Both the position numbers and the translations under genes were made by a program. A stretch of 64,000 nt of DNA, taken from Powellomyces hirtus (lineage: Eukaryota; Chytridiomycota; Chytridiomycetes; Spizellomycetales; Powellomycetaceae). The stretch spans positions 744,001-808,000 of the forward strand of contig JAHLKG010000006.1 of assembly GCA_025526995.1 (NCBI GenBank), read 5' to 3'. Below the pieces are notes generated by a model. The model was not told the origin of the DNA. It saw only the letters and a program-made list of their open reading frames with translations, and did no database searches. The first letter of the stretch is position 1, and each line of letters begins with the position of its first letter. Positions 47,581-59,787 of the stretch are shown here, piece by piece.

Positions 47581-50500
47581 ATGGCTAGAATACTGGTTTT
47601 TCTTTTTCTGATAGGAGCGGCTGGAGCCGCAAGGCATCTGAATGGCAAAGAGGTATAGAAACGTATGACATTGTAATCGGGAGCAGGAATCTCATCCAAG
47701 TTCCCACACAGAACAATGCCGCACATCCTGACTGGGGTTCTTACGGCGAGACTCTTGGTCGAGCTCACGGGCCTGCGAGATACGTGGACGGTGTCTCACA
47801 ACCCATCGGCACTGGCAATTCTTCATTTCCAAGCGCACGCTTTGTGTCCAACGTTGTCATGGGGAGCAAAGGAAGTGATATTCCAAACACAGAGCGGATA
47901 TCACACATGTTAGCGTTCTGGGGCCAGTTCATGGCTCATGTACGTAGTCCGCGGTGTTCTATGGACATGGGATGACGTTTGAAGGCGGCAATTCAAACCC
48001 CAGCTTACCGTCTGCGGACATTTAAATGTGTAGGACATGATTCATGTGGAAAACAATGCCTCGGAACGGTTCGATATACCGGTACGGAGGATGTCATGTA
48101 GCATGTCACTGGCTGAGTTTCGATGCTCAAGTTTTCTGATACAGATACCTGCGGGTGATCCGGTGTATGATCCAGGGGCTTCCGGTCAAGTCACAATGAA
48201 GTTCACCCGAATTAAGCACGCCATCGATCCCATCACAAATGAGCGCCAATTTCACAACCACCAAACGGGATGGATCGATGCTTCGCAAGTCTACGGCGCG
48301 GAGGAAGATCGTCTTGTAATGTTGAGAACCTTCTCCGGTGGTCTGATGCGGACGTACAAGAACAATCTCTTGCCGTTGCGGCCAGAGAACACTCCCGACA
48401 TAATGTTGGGTTTGAAGCCCCGCACGTTTCTTTCGGGGTAACACGTTGTACGATTCCGTGCTTTGCCCTCAACACCCATGTTAACTGACTTACCTATGTT
48501 TCATTTATCACTTCAGCGACTTACGTGCCAATGAGGTAATGCTCAAGAGCGCCAGTCTCGCATCTCATGTCACTTCCTAAAGCTTTGAGGCTTTTGTAGA
48601 ATCCCGCGCTTCTATCCATTCAAACATTGTTTTTACGAGAGCACAACCGCAGAGCAGCGCACTACGCGAAGCTGCATCCTAATGCCACCGATGAAGATCT
48701 ATTTCAAATGACGAGGATGTGGGTTATAGCGTGCGTACAGAAGATTACGTACACGGAGGTATCCTATCGAGTAGCCTACACGAGCGCAGATCTTTGCTGA
48801 TTTTGGTGCGTTAGTACCTGCCGCGACTACTAGGGCAGCAACTGCCACCATACAAAGGCTATAATGCATCCGTTGACCCAGGTGATAAAAGCGTCAAGTT
48901 GCCGTTTTTCCTGGCTTCCTGACGTCTGATGTCCTTTGTCTCTCCAGCAATCGACGTGCTGTTCATCGCGGCCTCGTTCCGCTACGGGCACAGCGCAATC
49001 AGTTCGATCATCCCCCGTCTCGATGACAAATGGGCGCCGCATCCAAAAGGCCATCTAATCCTTCGAGATGCTATCACAAATCCCACCTCCGTGCTGGAGG
49101 ATGGGATTGAACCGATCTTACGAGGTCTGGTCACACAGGTATGTGGTCATAGCCAGGCGTACTCCTGCTTACTGTGCTCATGTCCATGTCTTGGTGGTCT
49201 CAAGCTGGAGCAATCGTCGGATGTGGTTTTGGTGGATGATCTCAGAAATTTTATGCCGGGGCCTCCATTTGGGCTGAGCCCACAGTTATTCTTTGATCTG
49301 GCAGCCTTCAATATCCAAAGAGGCCGGTACGTTTCAGGGTGCAATCTTTTGGCACTATGATTTGCTTATTTGTGCATTGCGCAGTGACTTTGGTCTTCCC
49401 AGTTACAACGAATGCAGAAAAAGTTTTGGAATTCCCAAAGTATATGCGTAAGTGGCAGTGACGCTGAACGTATTACAATGTATCTGCCTGGTCATTAAAG
49501 CCGCTGCCTTTCCTCCGCGACAACAGTTTTGCTGACATCACCTCCGATGAAACGCTTCAAAAAGCATTATTTGATGGATATAATGGAAATATTGAGGATA
49601 TTGAGCCGTACGTGGGGGGACTAGCCGAAGACGTAAGCAATGGGCTGCTCGGGCCCCTTTTCAAAGCTTCAATCACAGATCAGTTTACACGTTTGCGTGG
49701 TGAGACACTATTCTCAATATCGTACAGCACTGGTGCCTTCGACTGCTGACATTGATCTGACTTACAGACGGAGATGCTTACTGGTACGAGATCCCGGGTG
49801 TTCTCAACACCCGTGACTTTGAAGATCTTGGCAACGTGTCGCTTTCACAAATCATACTCTGGAACACGAACATTGTCGCTTTTCCAGAGAGCTCTTTCAC
49901 GTATGGATTGGCGGGCTTCGTAGTTGAATCGCAGAGTTTCATCATTTTGCACTAATTTTGATCGTTTTTTGTTACGTGAAGTTACGCAGATGCGAGTCAA
50001 GTTGACAAGTTACGGGGCGTATCCTCTTCAACTTCAGGGGGCACCACCTCAATTCAGGGCTCCATACCTCAAATTGTTCAGTTGACCACGGGACTACTCC
50101 TGCAGTATCACATTGACGTCGAATCCAGTACGGTGGAGTTTGTGCTGGCGTCCAACTATAGTGGCTGGTACGTGGATACACCATGTCATTTGGCAGTGAG
50201 TATTTTGTAAACCCTCATGACTTTCTTCACATGATACAGGTTCGCTTTCGGTCTCGGTAACAGCATGGCGGGCGCAGACATCTACGCTGTATATGAGGAT
50301 GGTGATGGAACTTGGACCGTTCATGATTTGCACGCAACAGCGCAAGCGCAGGTCGGTGGCGCTTGACATCTTGATGGATTCCCACAGAATCACTGATGCA
50401 TGCCCTGCACAGCCTCCCACCGATGTCAGTCAGGGTTGCACGAATGATATAACCGACGTCACAGACGTTTCTGAAGCCTGGTATTCCACGCGTGCCTTCT

Positions 50501-53447
50501 CCTTCAGCAGGAAGTTAAATACGGGAGATGCGTGTGATCGAGAAATCAGCGCATCAAGTGCCACGCTCCCTATTATCTTCGCGTATTCAACCGATGCGGT
50601 TAATCTGGCGTATCACGGAAGCAAGCGATTTCAGTCAACTCTCAACTTTTACTCTGGTGTCGGCTCCAGCGGGACTTCGGGTGTCAGTATCGTTACATCG
50701 TCGTCAAAGAGTCTTACGCTTTACTTCCTTGTGTATGTCCTTTTCAGTCCTTTGACATTGATTTTGCGGCGGTTGTGTCGCTTCCTAACGTCATCTCAAA
50801 ACTAAGCAGTTCTGATCACTCAATTTTCTGAATAGGTGGCATGCGGTGGATATGATGTTCTTGCTTTTCTTCATCATTCCAATCGGAATATACGTTGCAC
50901 GATATGGTAAAAGAGTGGATCTCTGGCTCTTCTGGCATAAGCTCTGCATGGTAAGCTCCTTAGTTCCATCGATGACGCATGATTTGCTACCAACGGTGTT
51001 GTGCACTTCCAGGGTGTTGCTATCGGAGAATTCGCGTTCACAGTGCGATATACGATAATGGAATTTGAGCACTTCAAATCCCAAATTCAAGCGTATGATC
51101 ATATCAAACTAGGGATAGCAACAGCCACGTTTGGGTTGGTGATTGGATCCGCCGGATATCTGGCACAAATGGACTGGAAAGTGCTAGCGAGATATTCTCA
51201 AGGGTTGAGGCTATTTCACAAGATTGGATCCTATACCCTATATTTCGCAGGTATGGTTGTATGGTTATACGGGGCTTGGTTCACCTCTTTTTTAGGAACT
51301 ACTGTCGCTGACCTCCATCTCATGCTCAAAGCCATTTTTAATGGCTGGTTAGGGGTTCAAGATTTGGGTAAGCAAGAGGTTTAAATCATTTGACAAATTT
51401 CTTCACTATTGCTCATCACCTCGGTACAGCTGCGCGTTACGGGTCAACAAGCAAAGTTTGGCCGATGTTGTATATGCTATACTTTGCCGTGCTCGCCATT
51501 ATTCTACTCGGTGTGAACTCCCTCAACGTATATCTGGCAAAGTTTGTCCAGCGCTTAGTTGCTGTGCTCACGAAAAGTTGGTTGGGGAAATGGATGGACA
51601 AAAACTACAATGATGATCCCGCGGCGGTCGTTCAATTGACAGAAAGTGTGCAGGTGAAAGTGCCTGGCCAAGAGATGACTTTGGAAGCCTTTGAGAACAG
51701 CTGCGTAGATGGGCGCTCATGGACCATCGTTGGCGGGTACGTGCTTGTCATCACCATCGGCTAACACTTACCCGCGTTTGCTTAGTTCTGTTATATTCTT
51801 ACTTTCAGATTGATCGTTGACTTGAGTGGATACATGGATCAGCACCCAGGTGGTCGGCGCCTACTCGAAGATTATGTTGGGATGGATGCCACGAGCGCAT
51901 TTATGGGTCACTTGAAGAATGGTCACAGACACAGTCGATTTGTAAGTTAACTATATACGTGCTTTTGAAACTGAATGAAATCTGATCATCTGTGTAATTT
52001 GTCACACAAGGCTATGAACAAGCTTAGCACCTTTGTCATTGCATCGCTGCCCAAGGCAGAAGTGAGCGATGTGGGAAGATCCATCTTAAGCTTGACATCG
52101 CAGCGGCCCCGTAGACGAAGTGTCACCTCGGGCATAGCCCGGGAACCTTTTAAAGATTTGAGTTTCAACGAGAGTGGGCTCAGGACCCGTCGAGGATCTA
52201 AGCAAGCGGGCGGCCTTAAGATTATAGCTACGTCGCAGATGACACCGCTTCCGCCTACGTCACCGTTATTGACACAGGCGAGCGAGAAGAAAGGCCAATC
52301 GACAAAAAGCGTATTGCAGCCTCCATCGGTGTTTGTGAGCTCGATCATCTCTTCCACGGAACCGTCACAACTAGATAGAGCTACTTTGGTTGAGAAAACA
52401 ACCGTCACCGCTTTTCATGCCGCGAGACCTGTTAGAAGGTTCCGATTTCGGTTCCCAGAAGCTACACCAGTTGATATTGAGCCTGGCGATGGAGTGACTC
52501 TCCGGTATGGTACTGGACAGTCTGCATCATTAACTTTGATTTTGACTAACTCCCTCACGCCTACAGACTTGAAGATCAATCTGGAACTACACATGTTCGC
52601 GAATACACGCCGATCCAGTGCTCTGTTAACGATTGCATTGATTTGTACATCAAGGTTAGTCTCACTTTGGGAACACTATTGGTGCCATTCAGAAACAGCT
52701 CCAACATCTCTTGCAGATATATCCAGCAGGGCGTGTTACAGCACCTTTGGATGAGCTTGTCATTGGTGACACGGTGGAGATGAGCACGCCCCGATCGCAT
52801 GTGTCATTGACCAATCCTAATTCCGAAGACGGCTGTTATCCAAACGTGGTCATGATTGCAGCTGGCACAGGTATGGCTTTCCACCTCTATGCGGAGTGAC
52901 AACCTCACACCTAACCGGTCGCTCTTGTTCAGGGATTACGCCAATGCTCCAGATGCTAACATTTTACGTGGAAAATTGTACTCGCCGAACGCAAGGCTCG
53001 GGTCCCCGCTCGACCCAAGCTTCACGAGCCCCATTGGCGTCCAACATGCGGCTGATGTGGGCCAACCGATCAGAAGAAGAGATGTTTTTGGCTGCAGAGT
53101 TGCGCTCCATGGAGTTGTCGTGCGGTGGTTCTCTGCGGATATCTCACATACTCTCAACACCCACCCCGACATGGACGGGTCCAACGGGGCGAGTAACACA
53201 GCAGCAAGTCAAAGATATGCTCCCAGACGATTTACGGTTGTTGCTTCGCGAACCACCCGTGGCCCCACCAGGACAAGACGAGGATCTTGAAGGAGGAGGA
53301 GGCTCGTTAGGAATCACCGGGGCGATGCTCACCTATGATTGGGACACCATCTCGATTCTGATTTGTGGGCCGCCCGGGTTCAACACCACTGTTGTGGACA
53401 TCTTGAACGGGCTTTCCATACCCGACAGAATTGTAAATGTACTCTGA
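47581..53447 (+). CDS. Multidomain haem peroxidase - DOMON - cytochrome b561 - cytochrome b5 - FAD/NAD(P)H reductase
   Basis: Twenty-three exons in unbroken phase give 1448 residues (47581-47652, 47712-47939, 48034-48081, 48145-48437, 48517-48535, 48600-48758, 48815-48881, 48948-49138, 49205-49326, 49385-49447, 49527-49699, 49768-49900, 49982-50167, 50240-50351, 50413-50732, 50836-50950, 51013-51367, 51430-51736, 51809-51941, 52011-52504, 52567-52654, 52717-52870, 52933-53447). After a signal peptide comes an animal-type peroxidase (about 25-520): distal H100 (FWGQFMAH), R233 (LFLREHNR), proximal H310 (FRYGHS), RGRDFGLPSYN. DOMON (about 535-710) has axial candidates M594 and H690. Cytochrome b561 (about 730-985) has H731, H763, H797 and H836. 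Cytochrome b5 (about 960-1040) has H1000 (HPGG) and H1029. The reductase (about 1155-1448) has REYTP (FAD), AAGTGITPML and CGPPGF (NAD(P)H). Topology implies peroxidase and DOMON outside, flavin inside. The likely role is passing cytosolic electrons outward to feed peroxide chemistry; the substrate is unknown. Confidence 0.88.
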
Positions 53448-53634
53448 AACAAATCGCTGAAGCAGCCTGCAACTCCCGGGTCTTTCTCCTGTGGAGTTAT
53501 TGATAATGACTTCGCCAACGCGTTGCATGCGCCACAAACCATGTTTTCGGGACCGCGACCGAGGTTTTCCAAAGTCCCGGTACCGGTAATTCGCTTGAGG
53601 TTGTGCAGCCTGTTTGTGAAATTGTAAATGCAAA

Positions 53635-54976
53635 ATGGTAAGTCTGCTTGGACCTTCGCAAAATACATTTGTCGTCGGGTCCATGACCAGCATCTGCCCA
53701 GACTTCAGCTCAACTGCCGTCCACCCAGCACCAATCGCCAGCCGCGCCCTGGCAAAAAGTTGGCGTATTTTGGGACTATGAGGTAGACCATGCAAATGCC
53801 TCCCGTCACTGGCTTGACTTACAGTTTGGTAACGATCCAGAACTGTGATATACCAAGGTTGGCGAGATGCTGGCTATGTAATTCCAGTGATTAACGTGTC
53901 TGGAACTCTTCGAATGTGTTGTCCCTAGTGACATGTCGGGGCCAGCGGTGGTGAACAAACTACGGATAGTATTGAGACATCTGGGACAGATTGTACTATT
54001 CAAGGTAACCAGAGTTGTTGACTTAAGTCAGCGTCCGGGGTGGCTAGACTTTCTGACCACCCTATGATTGGCAGTCATATGTAAGATTATCTAGCAGCAC
54101 TCCGTCGACCGAAGAGGGTCTCAAGATGCAGAGCGAGCTCAGTTTGTCGGGTGTTTCGCTGATGCTGTGTCCACCGCGGGGAAAGAAGATGACAGGTATG
54201 AATACCAAACACTGAACGGAAGCCGACCATCCACTGACTTTTGGCGTCATGTCGCAGCCGATCCCATCATCATCGCTGACATGATGGCTTTCGCCCTCGA
54301 CAACCCAGCACCAGCTGTCATCGTTCTCATTTCTGGCAACGGCGATTTTTCATACGCGCTCTCTCTTCTGAATGGGCGACAATACACAATCCTGGTCGTG
54401 ATCAAAGACAACGCCCCAGATGTCCTGCAGTCAGCCGCGACGGCAGTGCTGGACTGGAGACTGGATGTTCTAACCTTGGCATCCTCTTCGCGAGTTGCAC
54501 CGCCTACTTGCTGTCCAAATCACAGCCCAAAAGCGATGCCCGCGAAATGGACAACGTCTGAAACACCTGGACAGCACCTCTTTGAGTACCCAGATACCGC
54601 TCACGTAACGGGCCCTTTATTTGCAGATGACGAGCGTCATCCCTATATTTTAGGCGTTAGCTCGAGCAGGAGGGACTTACCGTCAAATTCAGGGACCTTA
54701 TCGCCCCTCCTGGCCAAAACGAGTGGAATTTCGGCACCATCGTTCAATGGCTACTACAAAGACCTGGTCGCCGTTCTGCGTGCCCTCATTAGTGAAGGAC
54801 AGCCTCGACCCTTGCGGAGCACTGTCGGCCTTAAATTGCTGCAAGGGGACCCAAAAATCTACAGCCGGGCAACTGGACCCTCAAGCTTCAAAGAGTATGT
54901 CAAAGCAGCTCAGGATAAAGGGCTCGTCGAGCTGGGTGGTGAGGGAGGGAACGACTGGATTTCTTTGACGCCCTGA
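53635..54976 (+). CDS. NYN-domain nuclease-like protein with C-terminal LOTUS (OST-HTH) domain
   Basis: NYN domains are PIN-like RNase folds; LOTUS domains bind RNA or helicases, as in animal MARF1. Exons 53635-53637, 53702-53782, 53841-53857, 53929-54004, 54075-54195 and 54258-54976 give 338 residues. The model puts the first intron directly after the ATG and uses a 17-nt exon; both are supported by phase and by conserved motifs on each side. The NYN part (about 20-155) has GVFWDYENC, DMSGPAVVNKLR, LSGVSLMLCPPRG, IIADMMAFALDNPAPAV and SGNGDFSYALSLL, keeping the acidic residues. LOTUS is at about 258-336 (VLRALISEGQPRPLRSTVG, SFKEYVKAA, DWISL). It is paralogous to the loci at 55458 and 60312. 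Confidence 0.85.
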
Positions 54977-55457
54977 TGCTTCATGGAGTCAACGTATCAA
55001 TGAAAGCTTTACTTTGTGTCTAGCTGTCGTGTGGGACCTACCGATGAGACTACTTGAGATTTAGGATACATACTAAAGTTACAAGCCTGACGCAGAGACT
55101 GTGTCAAACCATGGTTGTGTAAAAGAGGCAGTGAGACGAACGGCGTAATAGTACGTCTGTTCAAGTCTTTCTCTAATGTCAGCAGTGTTTGTGATCCATG
55201 CGGCAGCTATTTCGATTCAAAGAATCTATCCTGCTGCTCCACTTTCTTTGGGCGATTGAGAATTCGAAGCCCTTCACTATGGTTACGAGGTAGACTTGAG
55301 TTGAGCGCGACGTCGCCAACAAGTTCCAAGAACGAATCATTGCATTGCGATCCCATTTAGATGACCAAACTCTAAGCTTTGCTCGATGATTTTGGACCGC
55401 ACCCGAAGCCGAATCTTTCCTCATTTCAAAGTCAGTGATGCTTCAGCCGCTGCTGCC
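54977..55457. other. Convergent intergenic region between two NYN genes
   Basis: No supported gene; 3' ends of the plus-strand NYN-LOTUS and minus-strand NYN genes face each other here. Confidence 0.5.
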
Positions 55458-57524
55458 TCATATCTTCTCAGGTGCACTGCAGGTCTCATCCACGATTTTG
55501 ACTCGTGCATCAAGGCAGTCGTCAAAATCGAAAATGACATCTTTCTCCTCCCAGCGGAGTGACGCCTTGCACATGGAAAAGGTCGCATTCGATGGCTCAT
55601 CCATGAGCGGCACTTCAGCCACCGTCAGGGGTTCATCAACCAGCATTTCCACATCTTTGCATGGACCTGAAGCGACCTGCACGTCTGTTATCTCCACCGT
55701 CGCATTAGATTGTATGGCGGGAGCTAGAATAAGCAGGACGTGAGCTGTCCTCGGCGCACCATGACTTAGTAGCTCCGATTATATACCTGAGGTTGCAGTC
55801 ACTTCTGTCTCCTCATTTGCTGGCCGTGATGATGTTGTGGGCAGTGTGTCCACTGCATTCATTGCGTATGTCACCGGCTCCAAACCTACATTCACCTGGC
55901 AATATTCTTTGCTCGTTCCTGAGCTGATTGCATCGTTTTTGCACGAGGTTTCAGTAACACAACCAACTTTGTCATCGGAAGGCGCATCAGAATGTGCCGG
56001 CATGAATTCGGCAGACGATTCAACCAGCGAACTGTCCTCCGTCCACGAGTTAGGTTGTGAGTTGCAGCTGCACTCGTTTAGATGCTCACAATGCTCATCC
56101 TGAACTGTCACAGCGGCATCATAGTCTGCATTGCGAGAACTGTGTGGCGAGTCCTCAGTCTTGTGTGCTCGGTTGTAGCTTGATGCAGCTTTCACGTCGT
56201 ATTCGTCTGGCCGATCCACCGTTGTTTGGACCTGCATATTGCTCAGCTCTGACTTGATGAGAGTGTGAAGGCAATCCACCTCCGTTTTCACAGCTGTGGT
56301 CTGGGGCGTCGATGGCTCAGGCAAATGTACATCTAACGTTGCGCCGACCACCGAGTCCCCTGATTGTGCTGTGTCCCGATTCGCTGTCGGCAGGCTCAAC
56401 TCGACACTTGTCCGCACGAGCTCTTCATTTACTGTCAAAGTGACCTCATGTTCGATATGTGATTGTTCCTGTACTTTTTTCCCGGGAATTCCCCAAGACC
56501 TCGGCGGGACATGTGGGCTGTCAAGCCTGTTTTCCGTCGCTCCACCGCCGGTTTGCGATGCTTCCTTCTTGAGCGACGTTTTGCCAGCACATGACGCAAT
56601 GAAATCCAATTCTGACTTGACAATCGTTTTTCTCAAGTTGACCGGCGATTGAATCCTGGTTGGTGAGTTCTTGTCCGACAGCCCTTGCTGACCTTTCATA
56701 CCAACCATCTGATCTCTGACGGGAAATGTGCCCATCATAGGTGCAGCGTTTGCACCCTCCCCTTGGAACCCTTTGCGCGGATCCAGAATGTCCTGTCGCC
56801 AAGCCAGCACATGCGTGGCCCCAGTGCGCAAGACGACCGGTGCGGATACATTGTTCACGACCACCAGAATGGTGTATTGACGAGCGTTCAAGAGAGATAG
56901 CGCATATGAAAAATCCGCGTCTCCCGAAATCATAACGACAACAGCCGGTGCCGTGTTGCAGATCGCAAAGGCCATCAAGTCTGCCACAATCATTGAATCC
57001 GCTACAAGTGAAGTATTGGTGTGGCATCGATGTAAATACCCGGCCCTTGACAGAAAAGCGTGGATCGCGTACCAGTTTCCTTTCTACCTCTGGGCGGACA
57101 CAGGGTAAGAGAGACCCCAGAGAGATTTAAGTCATTTTGCAACTGTAACGAGACCTCCGTGAGGGCTATGCCCGACTTCTCCAGGTACGCCTACATGTAG
57201 CTCATAAATACGGGAATGAGGGGCAACACTGGCCCACCGCAGTGAGTACCTTGAACATGACAATCTCACCAAAACACCGGAGAGAGTTTCGTATTCTACT
57301 CACTAGGTCTGAACCGGACATTCCCCTGAAGATGCACGCGACATTAGAAAGCAATGCGCACCCGTCAACGAACGAAGACTCAAACCTGGGAGGGCAGCAG
57401 TTCTGCAGCCATTTTGTCAGTGAACGAATGACCAATGTGTGAGGTTTGAGCCACACGCAGATAGCAAAGGTGTCGATACCTCATAGTCCCAGAAGATGCC
57501 CACTTTGCGCTGACATGATGGCAT
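55458..57524 (-). CDS. NYN-domain protein with long acidic disordered tail
   Basis: Exons 57524-57480, 57402-57386, 57325-57250, 57190-57088, 57001-55787 and 55723-55458 give 573 residues. The NYN domain fills the first 155 residues: VGIFWDYENC, MSGSDLVSRIRNSLRCFGE, SGVSLTLCPPR, MIVADLMAFAICNTAPAV, SGDADFSYALSLL, with all acidic positions present. Exon sizes and phases match the NYN-LOTUS gene exon for exon (including the 17-nt exon), so the pair arose by duplication and inversion. The tail (about 160-573) is Ser/Thr/Asp/Glu-rich with no LOTUS domain. A short hydrophobic/acidic stretch, KDVIFDFDDCLDARVKIVDE, lies near the end. The sixth exon depends on one phase-1 splice; without it the protein stops at residue about 488. 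Confidence 0.8.
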
Positions 57525-57904
57525 GGAATGCATTCGGGAATTTTAGAAATGCCAGAGAGAGAGAGAGCTGTTTGAGAAAGAGAGACGAGGGGGTTGCTAT
57601 AAGTAGGCAGCGCGTCTCGTTTCCGATTCATTCGACCGCACGAGAAAACACTTCAAGGGTTTCAGGACGAACGAACGACGCAGGCAGGCAGGCAGGCAGG
57701 CAAGGTCAACGAATAGTCAAAAGGCGAACCCGTCTGATCTGATCTGATCTGATCTGGTCCGACCTCTGTGAACAGAACGGGAGGAGAGAAGGAAGTAAAA
57801 AAAGGGAGAGTCTAAATTCCAGTCGCCTGGCCTTCGTAAGGATTTCTCTTCCTGCCGCTTGCCGCTCGCTCGCTCGCTCGCCTCTCGAACCGCACTAGCC
57901 CACA
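57525..57904. promoter_or_regulatory. Divergent promoter of the NYN gene and the GT61 gene, with simple repeats
   Basis: This 380-bp region carries (GA)n at 57554, five CAGG units at 57680-57700, four GATCT units at 57734-57755, and GCTCGCTCGCTCGC at 57866. They probably lie in the 5' UTR of the GT61 gene. Confidence 0.5.
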
Positions 57905-58794
57905 ATGCGGCGGCCGCTAGAAACCCTTTGGCGGGGTTGTTCCCGTTCTCTGTTCTACTTGGTCGTGGCTTTCGGAGTCATGTTGTTCTTCTCCACAGTG
58001 TACATTTCTCGCCACAGCGCCCGCTCGGAGCATCAGCAGAGCTTGACCATCACTGTGCCTGTCAGCAACAACAATGACTTTTCCCGCATCCGCTGCACCG
58101 AACCCCAATCCCTTAAGTCGTCCTGCCATGCTCAGAACGTTTGCTACAATAATGACCATCTGGTTGTGTATTCGGATGACAAGGAGCTCCGTCGCCGGTT
58201 TGATGGCCAGTCGTTTCTTCTGGGCCCAATGCACCGACAACCGTTGCGGCCAGACAGGTTGAAGGGCTGGCACTACGATTATGAGTTACGGGTGCGTGCG
58301 CGTCGCACCCTCTGCAATTATCAAGGAAAGGTACTAAAAGGAGGTCTCGTCATATCATAGATGACGACCCGCGTGCAGCCAAACCATGCGGCGAAACGCT
58401 CCCAAATGATGTTTGTTGACGAACAGGTAAAGCTACAGATCATTCGCAGGCCCAGCGCGTCGCCTCACGTTCTTCGTTGTCCCTTTTGATAGGTTTTGAT
58501 GATTGGAATGACCGGGTTTGGCCATTATGTGAGTGATGGTTTATTACCTGGGCTTCAGATATCCTTGCTTATGCATGTGGGGTTTTCCTGTAGGGTCATT
58601 GGTTGATGGACGCCGTGGCGCCAGCTTTTCATATGATGCGCCGCTGGGCACGGCTCGACTACAATTCCCGGATATGGATGAAAAAGAGACAGCCAGACCA
58701 AACCCCTCAATCCATGGCCGACGGTTGGACCAGGTACTTTTCCTGTTGAACTTTGTGACGACATACCAGGCAAGGGAGTGAAGAGGTACCAACG

Positions 58795-58831
<37 letters not shown>

Positions 58832-59787
58832 TTTTTGTCTAGTCTTGCCAAACACGGCTTGGAAACCATGGAAGACTACGTTGAGCGGGCCGAAAAGCAG
58901 GGCAAAATGCTGTGCATGCGTAACATTATGTGGGGCGTACAAATAGGTGCTTTCACTGAGACTTACGATTACTATGACCATTTCGCTCTCCGCGATTGGT
59001 GAGTTCTCTGTCCGACTTTCCGATATGTATCTCGACGTTGACATGAAATATTTGCAGGTTTATACAAAACATGGGGGTAAGTGATGGGGCTAACGCACGT
59101 CTTCCGGAGCTCAAGGTGCCAGCTCATTGTTTTCTCTAGATCAAAGTTCCCTCACCCACAAGACCGAAGCTCCTCTTTACAACACGGCCATGCCCGCAAA
59201 GCCGTTGTATTGTTAATGAGAGCGAGCTTATCGCAATGCTTACAGAGAATTTCGGGGATGTGATGGACATCGAGCTGGTCAACTTTCAAGGGATGAACCT
59301 CCGCCAGCAAATTGAGGCCGTACAAGGGGCCACGATCCTGATGGGCTCAAGCGGAACCGGTACCCACAACGGCATATTCTTGAGAAACGGTAGTGCTTTG
59401 GTGGACATTGTCAGTGATACTGTAAACGTGGGCCAGGTGGCTTCGGAATACTTTGTCAATGCGGTAAGTTGGCTGCACTCATGAATCCCTTTGTCAACAT
59501 TGCTTCTTACTTGTTGGCCATAGCATATCTGCAATGCCAACTCGCCGTCGGTCATTTTGTGCCACCCTATGTACGAGAAGCCGGAAACCAATTTGACACG
59601 GACGGAACTCATAAACCACACCGATTGGATCATGGTTCGGAGCCTTCCCCTACGAGTACACCTGCGCCGCATGAGACTGACTGTAGAAACCTCAATCCTG
59701 AATCATGGCTTGAATGAGGAACTCATCAACGAGATGTTGACCGCTCAGATCTCAGAACGTGGCCATGCATATAAGTTTTGGTCTTGA
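57905..59787 (+). CDS. GT61-family (DUF563) glycosyltransferase, type II membrane protein
   Basis: GT61 enzymes are Golgi/ER transferases that include EGF-domain O-GlcNAc transferase and beta-xylosyltransferases. Exons 57905-58330, 58379-58426, 58493-58528, 58594-58733, 58843-58998, 59058-59076, 59140-59463 and 59524-59787 give 470 residues. A short cytosolic N-terminus is followed by one membrane helix (about 16-36, LFYLVVAFGVMLFFSTVYI). Lumenal motifs are FGHYGHWLMDAVAPAFHMM, RPKLLFTTRPC, ATILMGSSGTGTHNGIFLRN and SALVDIV, the GT61 catalytic-end signature. The acceptor sugar or protein cannot be told. A (TA)n run sits in the fourth intron (58798-58828). Confidence 0.88.
58798..58828. repeat. 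(TA)n microsatellite in a GT61 intron
   Basis: About 15 TA units lie between the splice donor at 58734 and the acceptor at 58842, in a 109-nt intron. Confidence 0.9.
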
